NCBI GenBank assembly: GCA_040753835.1
Contig: JBFMDM010000004.1
Location: 1-52,584, forward strand
Direction of reading: 5' to 3'
Source: JACRIK01 sp040753835
Lineage (GTDB): Bacteria; Planctomycetota; MHYJ01; JACQXL01
DNA: 52,584 bases
Shown: positions 40,902 to 49,341 of the stretch, in pieces
Numbering within the stretch: the first letter of the stretch is position 1
How the letters are laid out: each line of letters opens with the position of its first letter
Notes under the pieces: model-generated
What the model saw: the letters and a program-made list of their open reading frames with translations, nothing else
Database searches by the model: none
What the model was told of the DNA's origin: nothing
Program-made: the position numbers and the translations under genes

Positions 40902-42347
40902 TTATTTCCCGACACAGAAGCGGGAGAAGATGTTGTTGAGGATGTCGTCTGCCAGGATGGTTTTGCCTGCAGAGAAGCCGTCCAGGCAGGCGTTCAACCG
41001 GTCCAGCGCCTCCAGGATGTCCAGGGCGATAATATCATATGAATTACCGGCGGCAAGCGATTTGCCGGCCCGGGTCAGATGCCCGAGGCATTTCTTCAGG
41101 TCCTCCTGCTGGCGCAGGTTAATCAGCGCCTGGCCGGCAAAACGGTCCGGCGGGGATGTTTTTACCATAGCGGTTAACGTGTCTTTGAGTGCGGTGATGT
41201 TTCGGCCGGTAAGGGCGGAGCAAGAACAAATTGCGAATTGGGAACTGCGAATAGCGAATTTATAATTCTGTGATAAATCAATTTTATTTGCTACCAGAAT
41301 GGTTTTGGCCGGATTGAGATGCTTGAGGATAGCCCGGTCCTGTCTGGTCAGGCCGGCCGCGGAATCAATAACGAATAAATAAATATCGGCCGGGAGTCGG
41401 TTTGTCTGCTGGTCTGTTTGGACTGCTGGTCTGTTTTCAGGTATGCCAGCGGTGTCAAAGATTCTGAATGCCGCGCCTTTGTGCAAGAATCGGCCTTCAA
41501 TATAATCGCGGGTCGTGCCCGGCGCCGGCGCTCCGCCCTTGTCCGCTGAAGCGAGAGCGCCCCGCCTCAGCGGATTGGAGCGTGGCGAGACGATGTTTCT
41601 CCTGTCCCTGACCAGCCGGTTGAATAAACTGGATTTGCCCACGTTCGGCCGGCCGCACAGGACGCAGAGAATTCCGTCACTGGAAACGAGCCGGTCTTGG
41701 GCGCCCATCTTCAGGACTGCCTGGATGCCTTTCAGGATAGAATCAATTGCCTTTCCCACCTCTTTGGCAGGGATGATTTCTATATTCTGGTCTGAGAAAT
41801 CCAGGGCCAGTTCCATCCGGGCGGCAAGCCAGAGCAGTTGTTGGTTTATTTCCTGTAATTGCCTGAAGGAATGCCGGCGCAGACGGCTGACGGCCAAGTG
41901 GTGCTCCTGTTCGGAGCAGGAGTGGATGATGTCCAGGACCGCCTCGGCCTGTGCCAGATTAAGCCGTCCGTTCAGGAATGCGCGCTGGGTAAATTCGCCG
42001 GGCCGGGCCAGCCGCGCCCCCTGGCGCGTAAAATATTCCACAATGCCCTCTAATAGAATATGGGAACCCAGGGTGTGGATTTCGGCCACGTCTTCGCGGG
42101 TGTAAGAGCGCGGGGATTTCATTAAGTATAGGGTAGCAGGAATGTGAGTCGGTCTGCCGGTCTGCCGGTCTGCCAGTAAAATCTTTAGTGAGCAGTGAAC
42201 GGTTTCCCAGAATTGTTTGGAATGCAACCGGCAATTAACGGCCCCGCCAACCAATTGAAATGCCCGGAGACCGGAAAGGCGGATGATGCCTCTTAGGGAA
42301 TTCCCGGCCGGGCTGGAAACGGCGACGATGGTGTCGTTGGCATCCAT
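40902..42347 (-). CDS. mnmE: tRNA modification GTPase MnmE with repeat-derived insertions
   Basis: 481 residues from ATG 42347 (MDANDTIVAVSSPAGNSLRGIIRLSG, the family start); the 18 codons upstream are a 9-base microrepeat. MnmE with MnmG installs cmnm5/nm5 groups on wobble uridines. G1 GRPNVGKSS, G2 GTTRD, G3 DTAGI, G4 NKID and the C-terminal FCVGK (catalytic Cys) are all present. Four segments come from repeats: a 3 x 8-base array near the N-terminus (42151-42174), 20 extra residues between IVSP and PGTTRD in the K-loop/G2 region (41523-41582), a 14-base direct repeat in switch II after DTAGI (41406-41436), and a heptamer array between G4 and the SAL motif (41233-41260). The frame stays open throughout. 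Confidence 0.9.
   Translation of the reverse strand: MDANDTIVAVSSPAGNSLRGIIRLSGLRAFQLVGGAVNCRLHSKQFWETVHCSLKILLADRQTGRPTHIPATLYLMKSPRSYTREDVAEIHTLGSHILLEGIVEYFTRQGARLARPGEFTQRAFLNGRLNLAQAEAVLDIIHSCSEQEHHLAVSRLRRHSFRQLQEINQQLLWLAARMELALDFSDQNIEIIPAKEVGKAIDSILKGIQAVLKMGAQDRLVSSDGILCVLCGRPNVGKSSLFNRLVRDRRNIVSPRSNPLRRGALASADKGGAPAPGTTRDYIEGRFLHKGAAFRIFDTAGIPENRPAVQTDQQTNRLPADIYLFVIDSAAGLTRQDRAILKHLNPAKTILVANKIDLSQNYKFAIRSSQFAICSCSALTGRNITALKDTLTAMVKTSPPDRFAGQALINLRQQEDLKKCLGHLTRAGKSLAAGNSYDIIALDILEALDRLNACLDGFSAGKTILADDILNNIFSRFCVGK
41233..41260 (-). repeat. In-gene heptamer microrepeat in mnmE
   Basis: Four 7-base units (plus-strand consensus GCGAATn) encoding KFAIRSSQFAI between NKID and SALTG. 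Confidence 0.75.
41406..41436 (-). repeat. 14-base direct repeat in mnmE switch II
   Basis: CTGCTGGTCTGTTT occurs twice, 3 bases apart, encoding the NRPAVQTDQQTNR stretch after DTAGIPE. Confidence 0.8.
41529..41561 (-). repeat. 33-nt protein-embedded element, copy 3 (in mnmE K-loop)
   Basis: On the minus strand encodes GALASADKGGA. It is part of a 60-base insertion (41523-41582). A CCGCTGA/TCAGCGG stem (41543-41573) spans its upstream side. Confidence 0.85.
42151..42174 (-). repeat. In-gene 8-base microrepeat in mnmE (3 units)
   Basis: GGTCTGCC occurs three times in tandem without mismatch, encoding part of LLADRQTGRPTH near the MnmE N-terminus. Confidence 0.85.
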
Positions 42348-42351
42348 AGGG

Positions 42352-42431
42352 GTTAATTCCGTTGAGTCCGTTAGTTCCGTTATGCCTGTTAATCCGGCCA
42401 AAACTATTAACGGTCTAAACCGACTTAACGG
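42352..42431. repeat. 9-base-unit palindrome between yidC and mnmE
   Basis: Five 9-base units (GTTAnTTCC type, 42352-42396) with an inverse arm (TTAACGG... to about 42431). It fills the entire yidC-mnmE gap. Confidence 0.75.
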
Positions 42432-44207
42432 TTATCTAAAATAGTATTTCTTAATCAGGATTTGTTCCCCGATGCCGAGTAGCGTGCTGGTGAACCAGTA
42501 GAGCGTGAGCCCCGACGGGACGCTGTAGAACAGGATTCCGAAGACAAGGGGCATAAAGAGGAACATCTTCTGCTGCTGGCGGGCCTGCGGGTCCGGCGAC
42601 TTGGGCTGGGTGAACGACTGTATCAGCCAGGAGACGGTCATTATCAGGGGCAGGACGTGCAGGTAATGCGCGCCCAGAATCGGGAACGGCAGTTTGCATA
42701 ACTGGTCCGGCTGGGACAGGTCTGTAATCCAGAGCATAAAGGGCGACTGGCGCAGTTCTATGGCCTGGGCCAGGGCCCAGTAGAGCCCGATAAAGACCGG
42801 TATCTGCAGAAGCATCGGCAGGCAGCCGCTTAAGGGGTTGACCCCGTATTCCTTGAAGAGTTTCAACTGCTCCTCGCCGAACCGGCGTTTGTCGTTCTTG
42901 TACTGCTCCTGCAGGGCCTTGATGCGGGGCTGTAGTTTCTGCATCTGGTACATTGAGACCTGGCCCTTTTTGGTGACAGGGAACATCACCACCTTCACGA
43001 CAATAGTAAGGACGACAATCGCCGCGCCGTAATTCTTGAATAAGGCGAACAGCCCGCCCAGAATAAGAAGAAGAATCTTGCTGATGAACCCGAACCAGCC
43101 GTAGGAAAGAAGTTTGTCAAATCCCAGGTCGGAGAACACGGCCAGGTCCGCGGCCTTTTTCGGCCCGGCGTAGAATAGGAAATCCAGGTTCCTTGATTCT
43201 TTGGGATTCAGCGTAAACTCTTTGGTCTGGATATAGAAATTCAGGTTCTGATACGGGCTGGAATTATTGGGTAGGGCCGGGCAGTCAATGGCCTTAAACC
43301 CGTAGGCGCCGATATCCGCGATATTTGCCGGAACGAGAATGGCCGCAAAATACTTGTTGGCAATGCCGTTCCAATAAACATTATCCTGGCCCTGGATGAG
43401 GGTGAACGAGACGGCGCTTTTATTATCCGCTTCCTTTTTCACCTTGGCCGGGGCGGGCTGTTCAATGTACCATTTGACCTCTTTTCCCCTGGCCGTATCG
43501 GTAACCGGCGGGTCGGTGTAAGAATACAAGGCGGTGATATCGGATGCATTGTATGATTCGGGCGGCATTGTTTCCAGTCCGTGGATTATCAGTTTCCGGG
43601 CGAGCGGATTGGCCGAGAGGTTTTCCAGCCCGACTGAGAAATCCAGGGCGTAATTATGTCTGCCCAGTGTAAATGATTTATGTACGGCCAGGCCATGGAC
43701 CGTGACATAGCGGAAGGTTATTGAGGAGTCGGTTTCGGTTATCGCCTCCCAGAGCCCGGACGCGAGGTCGTCTCCTGAATCCGGCGCGCTGACTGAAAGC
43801 GCATATTTATAGGGGTCTGCGGTATTAACAACAGACAACTGACTGGCAGTGTCGGACTGCAACGACAGTTTGGCCGACTTGTATTGTTTGAGAACCAGGG
43901 ATTCTATGGCCGCGCCTTTATTGGACAGGGTGACCTTGATATAATCATTTTCCAGCACCTTCTGCCGGGGAGCGATATTGGCCGGCTGGCTGAAGGAGGA
44001 TTCCGGTTTTTCTGATGCAACCGGTGTGGCCTTGGCGGTCTGGGTTATGCCGTCAGGGGCAGGGAGTGACTTGTCCGACGCAGGCGATTCGGCAGAGTGA
44101 GCCGGCGCGGGCTGTTTGGGCGGCGCAAATCTCGGCGCTACGAACTGGATGTACAGAAACCAGATAGCGATCGAGGCCAGAATAAATATGATGGTTCGTT
44201 TATCCAT
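42432..44207 (-). CDS. yidC: Membrane protein insertase YidC
   Basis: 591 residues from ATG 44207 (MDKRTIIFILASIAIWFLYIQF, first TM helix); the five-codon upstream extension is rejected. A large periplasmic beta-domain spans about 75-370. The conserved insertase core begins near residue 375 with GLFALFKNYGAAIVVLTIVVKVVMFPVTKKGQVSMYQMQKLQPRIKALQEQYKND, then CLPMLLQIPVFIGLYWAL and a terminal TM pair ending LGIGEQILIKKYYFR. Five core TM segments as in Gram-negative YidC. It lies upstream of mnmE, the conserved bacterial order. No strong ribosome-binding site is visible. Confidence 0.95.
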   Translation of the reverse strand: MDKRTIIFILASIAIWFLYIQFVAPRFAPPKQPAPAHSAESPASDKSLPAPDGITQTAKATPVASEKPESSFSQPANIAPRQKVLENDYIKVTLSNKGAAIESLVLKQYKSAKLSLQSDTASQLSVVNTADPYKYALSVSAPDSGDDLASGLWEAITETDSSITFRYVTVHGLAVHKSFTLGRHNYALDFSVGLENLSANPLARKLIIHGLETMPPESYNASDITALYSYTDPPVTDTARGKEVKWYIEQPAPAKVKKEADNKSAVSFTLIQGQDNVYWNGIANKYFAAILVPANIADIGAYGFKAIDCPALPNNSSPYQNLNFYIQTKEFTLNPKESRNLDFLFYAGPKKAADLAVFSDLGFDKLLSYGWFGFISKILLLILGGLFALFKNYGAAIVVLTIVVKVVMFPVTKKGQVSMYQMQKLQPRIKALQEQYKNDKRRFGEEQLKLFKEYGVNPLSGCLPMLLQIPVFIGLYWALAQAIELRQSPFMLWITDLSQPDQLCKLPFPILGAHYLHVLPLIMTVSWLIQSFTQPKSPDPQARQQQKMFLFMPLVFGILFYSVPSGLTLYWFTSTLLGIGEQILIKKYYFR

Positions 44208-44218
44208 AAAATAACAAT

Positions 44219-44290
44219 ACAACCACAGATTTCACAGATTACGCCGATTAAACCCAGTATTATCTGTGAAATCCGTGTAATCTGTGGTTG
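44219..44290. repeat. Palindromic microrepeat upstream of yidC
   Basis: Arms of about 31 bases (CAACCACAGATT.. and ..AATCTGTGGTTG) built from 9-base units of CACAGATTn. A half copy occurs at 23582-23602. Confidence 0.8.
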
Positions 44291-44545
44291 CTATTGATAC
44301 CCCCTTAACTCGCACCCGCACTTCGGGCATTTGAGCAGGTTTTTTTCCTCCAGCCAGTCCCGCTGGGTGTTGCACTTGGGACAAGGCCGCTCGGCCTCGT
44401 CTATCAGCATTATCGGGATGTCGTCCTCTATCCGGTACCTGCAAAGACACTGGTGATTGGCGCAGACCAGTACGTTGCCCTCTAATTTAATATCCGCTTT
44501 GCATAACGGACAGGCCAGGATGTCCAGAACCCCTTTCTTTATCAT
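44291..44545 (-). CDS. Trm112-like zinc protein with extra zinc ribbon
   Basis: 84 residues. LDILACPLCKADIKLEGNVLVC...YRIEDDIPIMLIDEAERP is the Trm112/UPF0434 pattern; a second CPKC...CPKCGCEL pair adds a zinc ribbon after it. Trm112 proteins act as small partners that activate methyltransferases. Whether it serves a methyltransferase here (for example 48222-48893) is unknown. Its ATG overlaps the stop of ogt by 4 bases. Confidence 0.75.
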   Translation of the reverse strand: MIKKGVLDILACPLCKADIKLEGNVLVCANHQCLCRYRIEDDIPIMLIDEAERPCPKCNTQRDWLEEKNLLKCPKCGCELRGYQ

Positions 44546-45057
44546 CTGACACCCTCCATTTTCAGGAGTTTTTCCTTTAGTTCCGTTCCGCCGATGGCTG
44601 AGAAATTGCCCAGCGAGCCGTCCGATTTAATCACCCGATGGCAGGGGATAATAACCGGCAGGGAATTCCTGGCCAGGGCATTGCCCACAGCCCGGCTGGC
44701 CCCTGGGTTTCCCACCCTTTTTGCCACCCACTGATAGGTCCGCACCTGGCCATAAGGGATGGTCATCAGGGCTTTATAGACCGCCTTAGTGAAATTACCC
44801 TGTCGGGTCAAACCGCTTATATATCTTGCCGGATTGCCAAAGTCAACCTTTTCTCCATTAAAATACCGGCTGAGGGTTTTGAGAAACCTTTTGGTGAGTG
44901 GGGTTTGTTCGGGCTGTTTTCCGGAGATATATCTTCGTTCCTTTAATCTTGCGACTATGCGTTTCTTATCCGGCGAGGGCAGGACGATTTCTTTGACCAC
45001 GTTGCCGTCAAAGACAATCCCGCACCAGCCGAGCCGGGTTTTGAGCAGGTAATTCAT
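44542..45057 (-). CDS. ogt: Methylated-DNA-[protein]-cysteine S-methyltransferase
   Basis: 171 residues. IPCHRVIKSDGSLGNF contains the acceptor Cys of O6-alkylguanine DNA alkyltransferases; TIPYGQVRTYQWVAKRVGNPGASRAVGNALARN is the DNA-binding helix-turn-helix with the arginine finger. It directly repairs O6-alkylguanine. The N-terminal half (1-85) is divergent, as in Ogt proteins, and lacks the Ada zinc module. Operonic with the Trm112-like gene. Confidence 0.92.
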   Translation of the reverse strand: MNYLLKTRLGWCGIVFDGNVVKEIVLPSPDKKRIVARLKERRYISGKQPEQTPLTKRFLKTLSRYFNGEKVDFGNPARYISGLTRQGNFTKAVYKALMTIPYGQVRTYQWVAKRVGNPGASRAVGNALARNSLPVIIPCHRVIKSDGSLGNFSAIGGTELKEKLLKMEGVR

Positions 45058-45064
45058 TGTTTGT

Positions 45065-46177
45065 TTATTCTGGGACTTTTAATCCGTCAGAATGCGGTTT
45101 GGGCGATGCTCTCATATAAAGCCAGAGCGCAAGGCCGCTGTCAAGCAGGAAGACAAACAGGATTATATAAAGCGTCAGGCCGTTACTGTCTATGACCGGG
45201 AAAATATGAATAAAGGCGGCTTGGCCGAACCAATTGACCAGATTGCTTTGGGCCTGGCTGGTAATCTTTTCCTCGCTGATTTTATCATCCCCAACCGTAA
45301 TCCGCAGGAGATGATGGGTCTTGTCCGGAATATGGGGCTCAAGCCGGGCGCCTCCGCCTCCGCTGATGATATAGGTTGTGCCGTTCCGCTCGCCCCTCCA
45401 GTAGCCGTGGTGGTGTCCGAAGAAGCAGTAACTAACCCTGTATTGCTCCATCAGGGCGAAGAATTCCTTCTCGTTCGGCAGGCAGGCCTTTTTGATGCTC
45501 GCATCCAGACCCCGGGGCGGATAGTGGGTGAAGACGAAGATATATTTCTTGCCGGCGGCTTTTTGGGACAGGACGCTCTTAAGATAATCCAGGTAATCTA
45601 CAGGGCTTTTGGCGTCGCCGTCGCAGAGGATAAACAGGCAGTTGTTATAGACAAAGTCGCAATTACGCGGGCCGTAGAGCCCTTCGTAAAACTCGCGCGT
45701 GGCTTGGCGTTCAGGGTCTTTTATGCGCGAGGTGTCGTAATTGATGATGTCGTGATTACCCGCCACCAGAAAGACCGGAAAGGCCGGCTTGACCCGGTTG
45801 AGCATCCGGGTCAGGAAAAAGCGGTGGTGCCAGATGCCCGGACGCCAGACAAAGTCGCCGTTCATAACCATAAACGCGGGCTCGCCTTTTTCTCTGACTA
45901 ATCTTATCAGGTGTTCAGAGGTTGCCTTGGCCCGGCTGTCGCCAATGACCAGGAATGAAAACGGAAGGCCGACTTCTTTCAGCGATTCTATAATAGATGG
46001 TTTATTCCCTATTATATTATTAGGTAGTGCATTTACATAATCCGAATGGATATTGATTATTCCGAGCAAAAGGGCGATGACAATCAAGTTAAACCCCAGG
46101 AGATACAGCCATCCGCCGCTCCGTAGCCGGAGATTTGGACTGGCGAAGGACGGCCATATAAAACGTTTGTTTTTCAT
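45065..46177 (-). CDS. Membrane-anchored metallophosphoesterase
   Basis: 370 residues. N-terminal TM about 22-43 (GGWLYLLGFNLIVIALLLGII) and a second TM near the C-terminus (about 332-352). Between them a calcineurin-like phosphoesterase: VIGDSRA, MNGDFVW, VAGNHDI, FVFTHYPPRG and GHHHGYW are the metal-binding blocks, with the first GD-x-H Asp in GDSR. Probably acts outside the membrane. The ATG overlaps the preceding sulfatase stop by 4 bases, suggesting a shared envelope-lipid role; substrate unknown. Confidence 0.85.
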   Translation of the reverse strand: MKNKRFIWPSFASPNLRLRSGGWLYLLGFNLIVIALLLGIINIHSDYVNALPNNIIGNKPSIIESLKEVGLPFSFLVIGDSRAKATSEHLIRLVREKGEPAFMVMNGDFVWRPGIWHHRFFLTRMLNRVKPAFPVFLVAGNHDIINYDTSRIKDPERQATREFYEGLYGPRNCDFVYNNCLFILCDGDAKSPVDYLDYLKSVLSQKAAGKKYIFVFTHYPPRGLDASIKKACLPNEKEFFALMEQYRVSYCFFGHHHGYWRGERNGTTYIISGGGGARLEPHIPDKTHHLLRITVGDDKISEEKITSQAQSNLVNWFGQAAFIHIFPVIDSNGLTLYIILFVFLLDSGLALWLYMRASPKPHSDGLKVPE

Positions 46178-48219
46178 TTAGTCCCTTCTTTGGTTATTTT
46201 GATATCCTCATCCCGGCAGACCCGGTCATTGGTTATGGCATAGGTCACCTCCTGGATATAGGCATAAAGATTATGCCTTAATTCCGTGGCTTTATCAGGG
46301 TATTGGGACTGCAGGTTATTCTTGAGATACGGGTCAGCGCGGTAATCAAACAGCCCGGCGGTCTTTTCCAGGTCATCCAGCAGGACGAACTGGTCATCAA
46401 GGATGACGCAATAAGCGCCTTCGGTAATCACGGCATAATGGGTTCTGGTTGTGTCCAGGAGCGAGCGGCCCATTGAGGCGTGCACGGTTTGCATTGAGAG
46501 CAGGTCCAGGATGGTCGGCAGGATATCAACCTGCGAGCCAACCTGGTTGCAACGCTGGGGTTTGATGATGCCCGGGGCATAAATCAGAAGCGGCACGTGG
46601 TAATACGAGCGCAGGATATTAGGCCGGGAATAGTTGGTGTGGTCGCCGGTGATGATGAATATGGTATTCCTGAACCAGGGCTTGTTCCTGGCCGCCTCAA
46701 AGAATGTCTTCAGGGAATAATCAGTATAGCGGAGCACCTGCTGGAATTTGGTCTCGTTGGCGTATTGCTTAAACAACGATTTCCGGTGCTCCGGAATCGG
46801 AAACGGGTCGTGCGAGGTGAGCGAGAATATCACCGAGCAGAACGGCTCCTTGAAACTGTCCATCCGGCGCAGGGAATCCAGGAAGAATTCCTCGTCCCAG
46901 ACGCCCCAGGTGCCGTCCACGACCTCGGGCGTCAGGTTCGGATAATCCTCCTTGCCGTAATAATTGTGGAATCCGGCCAGTTTGGAATAGGCGTCAAAGC
47001 CCATTGAGCCGGTCTTGGCGCCGTGGTGGAACGAAGTGGCGTAGCCCTCTTTTGCCAGGATGGTGCCCAGGCCGAGAAAGCGGTTCATCTCGGACTGCGA
47101 GCCAATCATCACCTTTTTTGCCCCGCGCAATTTGGTGGAGAAGAATCCCGGGATTGAGGTCAGGATGGCTGTCTCGGCAATGATAGAGCGCTGGCCGTTG
47201 GCCAAGAAATTGGTGAAGAGCATCCCCTCCTGCGCAAGGGAATCAAAGAAAGGCATTGCACTGGGCTGGCCTGAGACGCTGTTGCAATAATCGGCCGTCC
47301 AACTTTCAAGAATAAACACCACCACATTGGGTCTGGCAAGATTGCCTCCGGACGTCCTTTGCCTCAGGAACGGATATTCCGGGTCAAGCATCCGCTCGTT
47401 GTCCGATTTGAGCATTGACTCCACGGTTTTCAACGCTTCTTCCCTGGGCATAAGTTTGTAACTGGGCAGGTTGGTCTGTGTGATGCTCCGCAGGATGGTA
47501 AAAGAGGAGTTGAGAGTCAGGTATCCGGTGATGCGGTTGGCCGAGAAGAATGCGTGTGCCGGGCGAATCGGGCGGGATTGTAAACCGCCCCGGATTCCCA
47601 GCATCATCAGCAATATTATCGCAGCCAGCCAGGCGCTTTCCTTTAATATACGCGGACTATAGGCAACATCTTGGCTTGCCTTCCGCGCTATCCGCAAACT
47701 TGCCCAGACGAATCCGGCTCCGCCGGCCAGCAGGAGCAGGACCATATAATAGTATTCCAGGAGCGTTGATGGCAGCATCCGCAGGATGTCGGGCAGAATA
47801 GTGTAGATTTCCGACATCAACCGGCGCTGGATGGTCGGGAAATAGATGTAGTCCGAAAGATTCAGTCCGATAAAGGCCAGGTTGGCCAGCCAGAACAGGA
47901 CCAGCAGTCCGATTCTAAACCATTTCCAGCGGGCCGCCGGGTTGCCCGGAAGATTATAGAGCAATAACAGCAAGCCGTTAATCATCAGCAGGGCCGAGAT
48001 ATCAAACCTCAGGCCATAGACAAAGGACCAGAAGATTTCCCCGGCCGGCACATCCGCAAAGAACCTGTAATTGGCCAGGAAGAAACCCAGGCGGAGCAGT
48101 TCATAGCACAACAGAAGAAAGGCGAATATTGCGGCGCTGGTAATGACGCGGCTCGGTATGGCGCTTATTAACCGGCCTGATAACGCGCCTGCCTGTTTGA
48201 TAATATGCTTTATTTCCAT
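46174..48219 (-). CDS. LtaS-like phosphoglycerol transferase / sulfatase-family membrane protein
   Basis: 681 residues from ATG 48219 (MEIKHIIKQAG); the longer frame to 48426 is methyltransferase sequence read out of frame. About five N-terminal TM helices (about 25-245), then an extracytoplasmic alkaline-phosphatase/sulfatase domain: VVVFILESWTADYCN, NGQRSIIAETAILTSIPG (nucleophile position is Ser instead of the LtaS Thr), FHHGAKTGSMGFDAY, FSLTSHDPF, ITGDHTNYSRP. It likely transfers phosphoglycerol- or phosphoethanolamine-type groups to an envelope glycan or lipid. Immediately after the methyltransferase gene. Confidence 0.85.
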   Translation of the reverse strand: MEIKHIIKQAGALSGRLISAIPSRVITSAAIFAFLLLCYELLRLGFFLANYRFFADVPAGEIFWSFVYGLRFDISALLMINGLLLLLYNLPGNPAARWKWFRIGLLVLFWLANLAFIGLNLSDYIYFPTIQRRLMSEIYTILPDILRMLPSTLLEYYYMVLLLLAGGAGFVWASLRIARKASQDVAYSPRILKESAWLAAIILLMMLGIRGGLQSRPIRPAHAFFSANRITGYLTLNSSFTILRSITQTNLPSYKLMPREEALKTVESMLKSDNERMLDPEYPFLRQRTSGGNLARPNVVVFILESWTADYCNSVSGQPSAMPFFDSLAQEGMLFTNFLANGQRSIIAETAILTSIPGFFSTKLRGAKKVMIGSQSEMNRFLGLGTILAKEGYATSFHHGAKTGSMGFDAYSKLAGFHNYYGKEDYPNLTPEVVDGTWGVWDEEFFLDSLRRMDSFKEPFCSVIFSLTSHDPFPIPEHRKSLFKQYANETKFQQVLRYTDYSLKTFFEAARNKPWFRNTIFIITGDHTNYSRPNILRSYYHVPLLIYAPGIIKPQRCNQVGSQVDILPTILDLLSMQTVHASMGRSLLDTTRTHYAVITEGAYCVILDDQFVLLDDLEKTAGLFDYRADPYLKNNLQSQYPDKATELRHNLYAYIQEVTYAITNDRVCRDEDIKITKEGTK

Positions 48220-48221
48220 TA

Positions 48222-48893
48222 TTATTTGGAACCGGTTCGTCCGAGCAGGAGCCACTTGTTTGACGCGAATCCGTAGGGGCGGTAAATCCGCTCCAGTTTT
48301 ATGCCCGCGTTTTCCAGTTCCTGCTTGATGGCGTCGCGGGAAAAGTAGTTGAACCTGGGCGGGCGCTTCAGGATATTCTGGAATATCCATTCGCCGACAA
48401 TGCTCAGGAAATTCTCGTGCCGGCATTCAATGACCACCCAGCCCTGGCTGATGCGGTTCATCTCGCGGAAAATAGGCGCACGCGCCTCTTTCGGGATAAA
48501 TGTGGTCAGGAAACGCAGTGAGGTGATGACGTCAAGACACTTGTCCTTAAAAGGCATCCGGGCTCCGTCACACTGGATTAGCGGTACGTTACTGGCATTC
48601 GGAATAGAACGCGACTGGAGCATCATCTCCTTGGAGATATCCGCTCCGACAAAATTATATCCCCTGGCCTTCAGGATGGAAAAGGTCCGCCCGGTTCCGC
48701 AGGGCATATCAAGCACCAGGTCAACCCGGCATCCACTCGTCGTTATGCGATTCAATACGCCGGCCAGGGCCGTGAGCAACTGGCGGTTGAGCAACTGCTT
48801 GCGCCTGGATTCGCCGAAGCGCTTCCGGTCGTAGCGCTTCGCCACGTCCGCGGAACGGTAACTCTTCTTGACTTGCTGGTAATCGTTACTCAT
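48222..48893 (-). CDS. Class I SAM-dependent methyltransferase
   Basis: 223 residues. VDLVLDMPCGTGRTFSILKARGYNFVGADISKEMM is the SAM-binding motif I/II; LIQCDGARMPFKDKCLDVITSLRFLTTF gives the acidic loop and post-motif. It belongs to the methyltransferase 11/25 group acting on small molecules or lipids. Its ATG overlaps ruvX by 8 bases and its stop lies 2 bases before the LtaS-like start, so all three are coupled. Substrate unknown. Confidence 0.85.
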   Translation of the reverse strand: MSNDYQQVKKSYRSADVAKRYDRKRFGESRRKQLLNRQLLTALAGVLNRITTSGCRVDLVLDMPCGTGRTFSILKARGYNFVGADISKEMMLQSRSIPNASNVPLIQCDGARMPFKDKCLDVITSLRFLTTFIPKEARAPIFREMNRISQGWVVIECRHENFLSIVGEWIFQNILKRPPRFNYFSRDAIKQELENAGIKLERIYRPYGFASNKWLLLGRTGSK

Positions 48894-49341
48894 CTTCCTG
48901 ATTATCCTGCACTACCCTGTTGGCTTGTGCATCCAGATAACTCTGGAGCATCACCTGGGCGGCCGTGACGTTCAACTGTTCGCGCTTGTCCTTATGCGAC
49001 ATATTGACGTCCCGCAGCAGAACGCCGGCCTGCTTTGAGGTCAGCCGTTCGTCCCACAGGACCACCGATACGGTAATATTCTTCCTTAATTCGTCGGCAA
49101 AACCCATAACCTCTCTGCCTGCAATGCCTATGGTGTTGTCCATCTGCTTGGGCAGTCCGATGACAACAGAAGAAACCTTTTCCTTGTCAACAATCTCTTT
49201 AATGCTTTCCACCAGACCTAATATCCCGGCTGGCGTTATCTCCAGGACTTTATAACCGACGGCAAAACTCGTGCCCGGAACGCTAATAGCCAGCCCGATA
49301 CGTTTTTTGCCGTAATCAATGCCCAATATTTTTGAACTCAT
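48886..49341 (-). CDS. ruvX: Putative Holliday junction resolvase (RuvX/YqgF)
   Basis: 151 residues. GIDYGKKRIGLAIS (first Asp), VVIGLPKQMDNTIG, and WDERLTSKQAGVLLRD (Glu) are the RNase H-fold YqgF motifs. It acts in 16S rRNA 5'-end maturation and/or Holliday junction processing. It overlaps rlmN by 4 bases upstream and the methyltransferase by 8 bases downstream. Confidence 0.92.
   Translation of the reverse strand: MSSKILGIDYGKKRIGLAISVPGTSFAVGYKVLEITPAGILGLVESIKEIVDKEKVSSVVIGLPKQMDNTIGIAGREVMGFADELRKNITVSVVLWDERLTSKQAGVLLRDVNMSHKDKREQLNVTAAQVMLQSYLDAQANRVVQDNQEDE

Noticed and set aside
48220..48426. N-terminal extension of the LtaS-like protein to 48426
   Set aside because: The extension is the methyltransferase coding sequence read in another frame; a Met with a following TM region lies at 48219.
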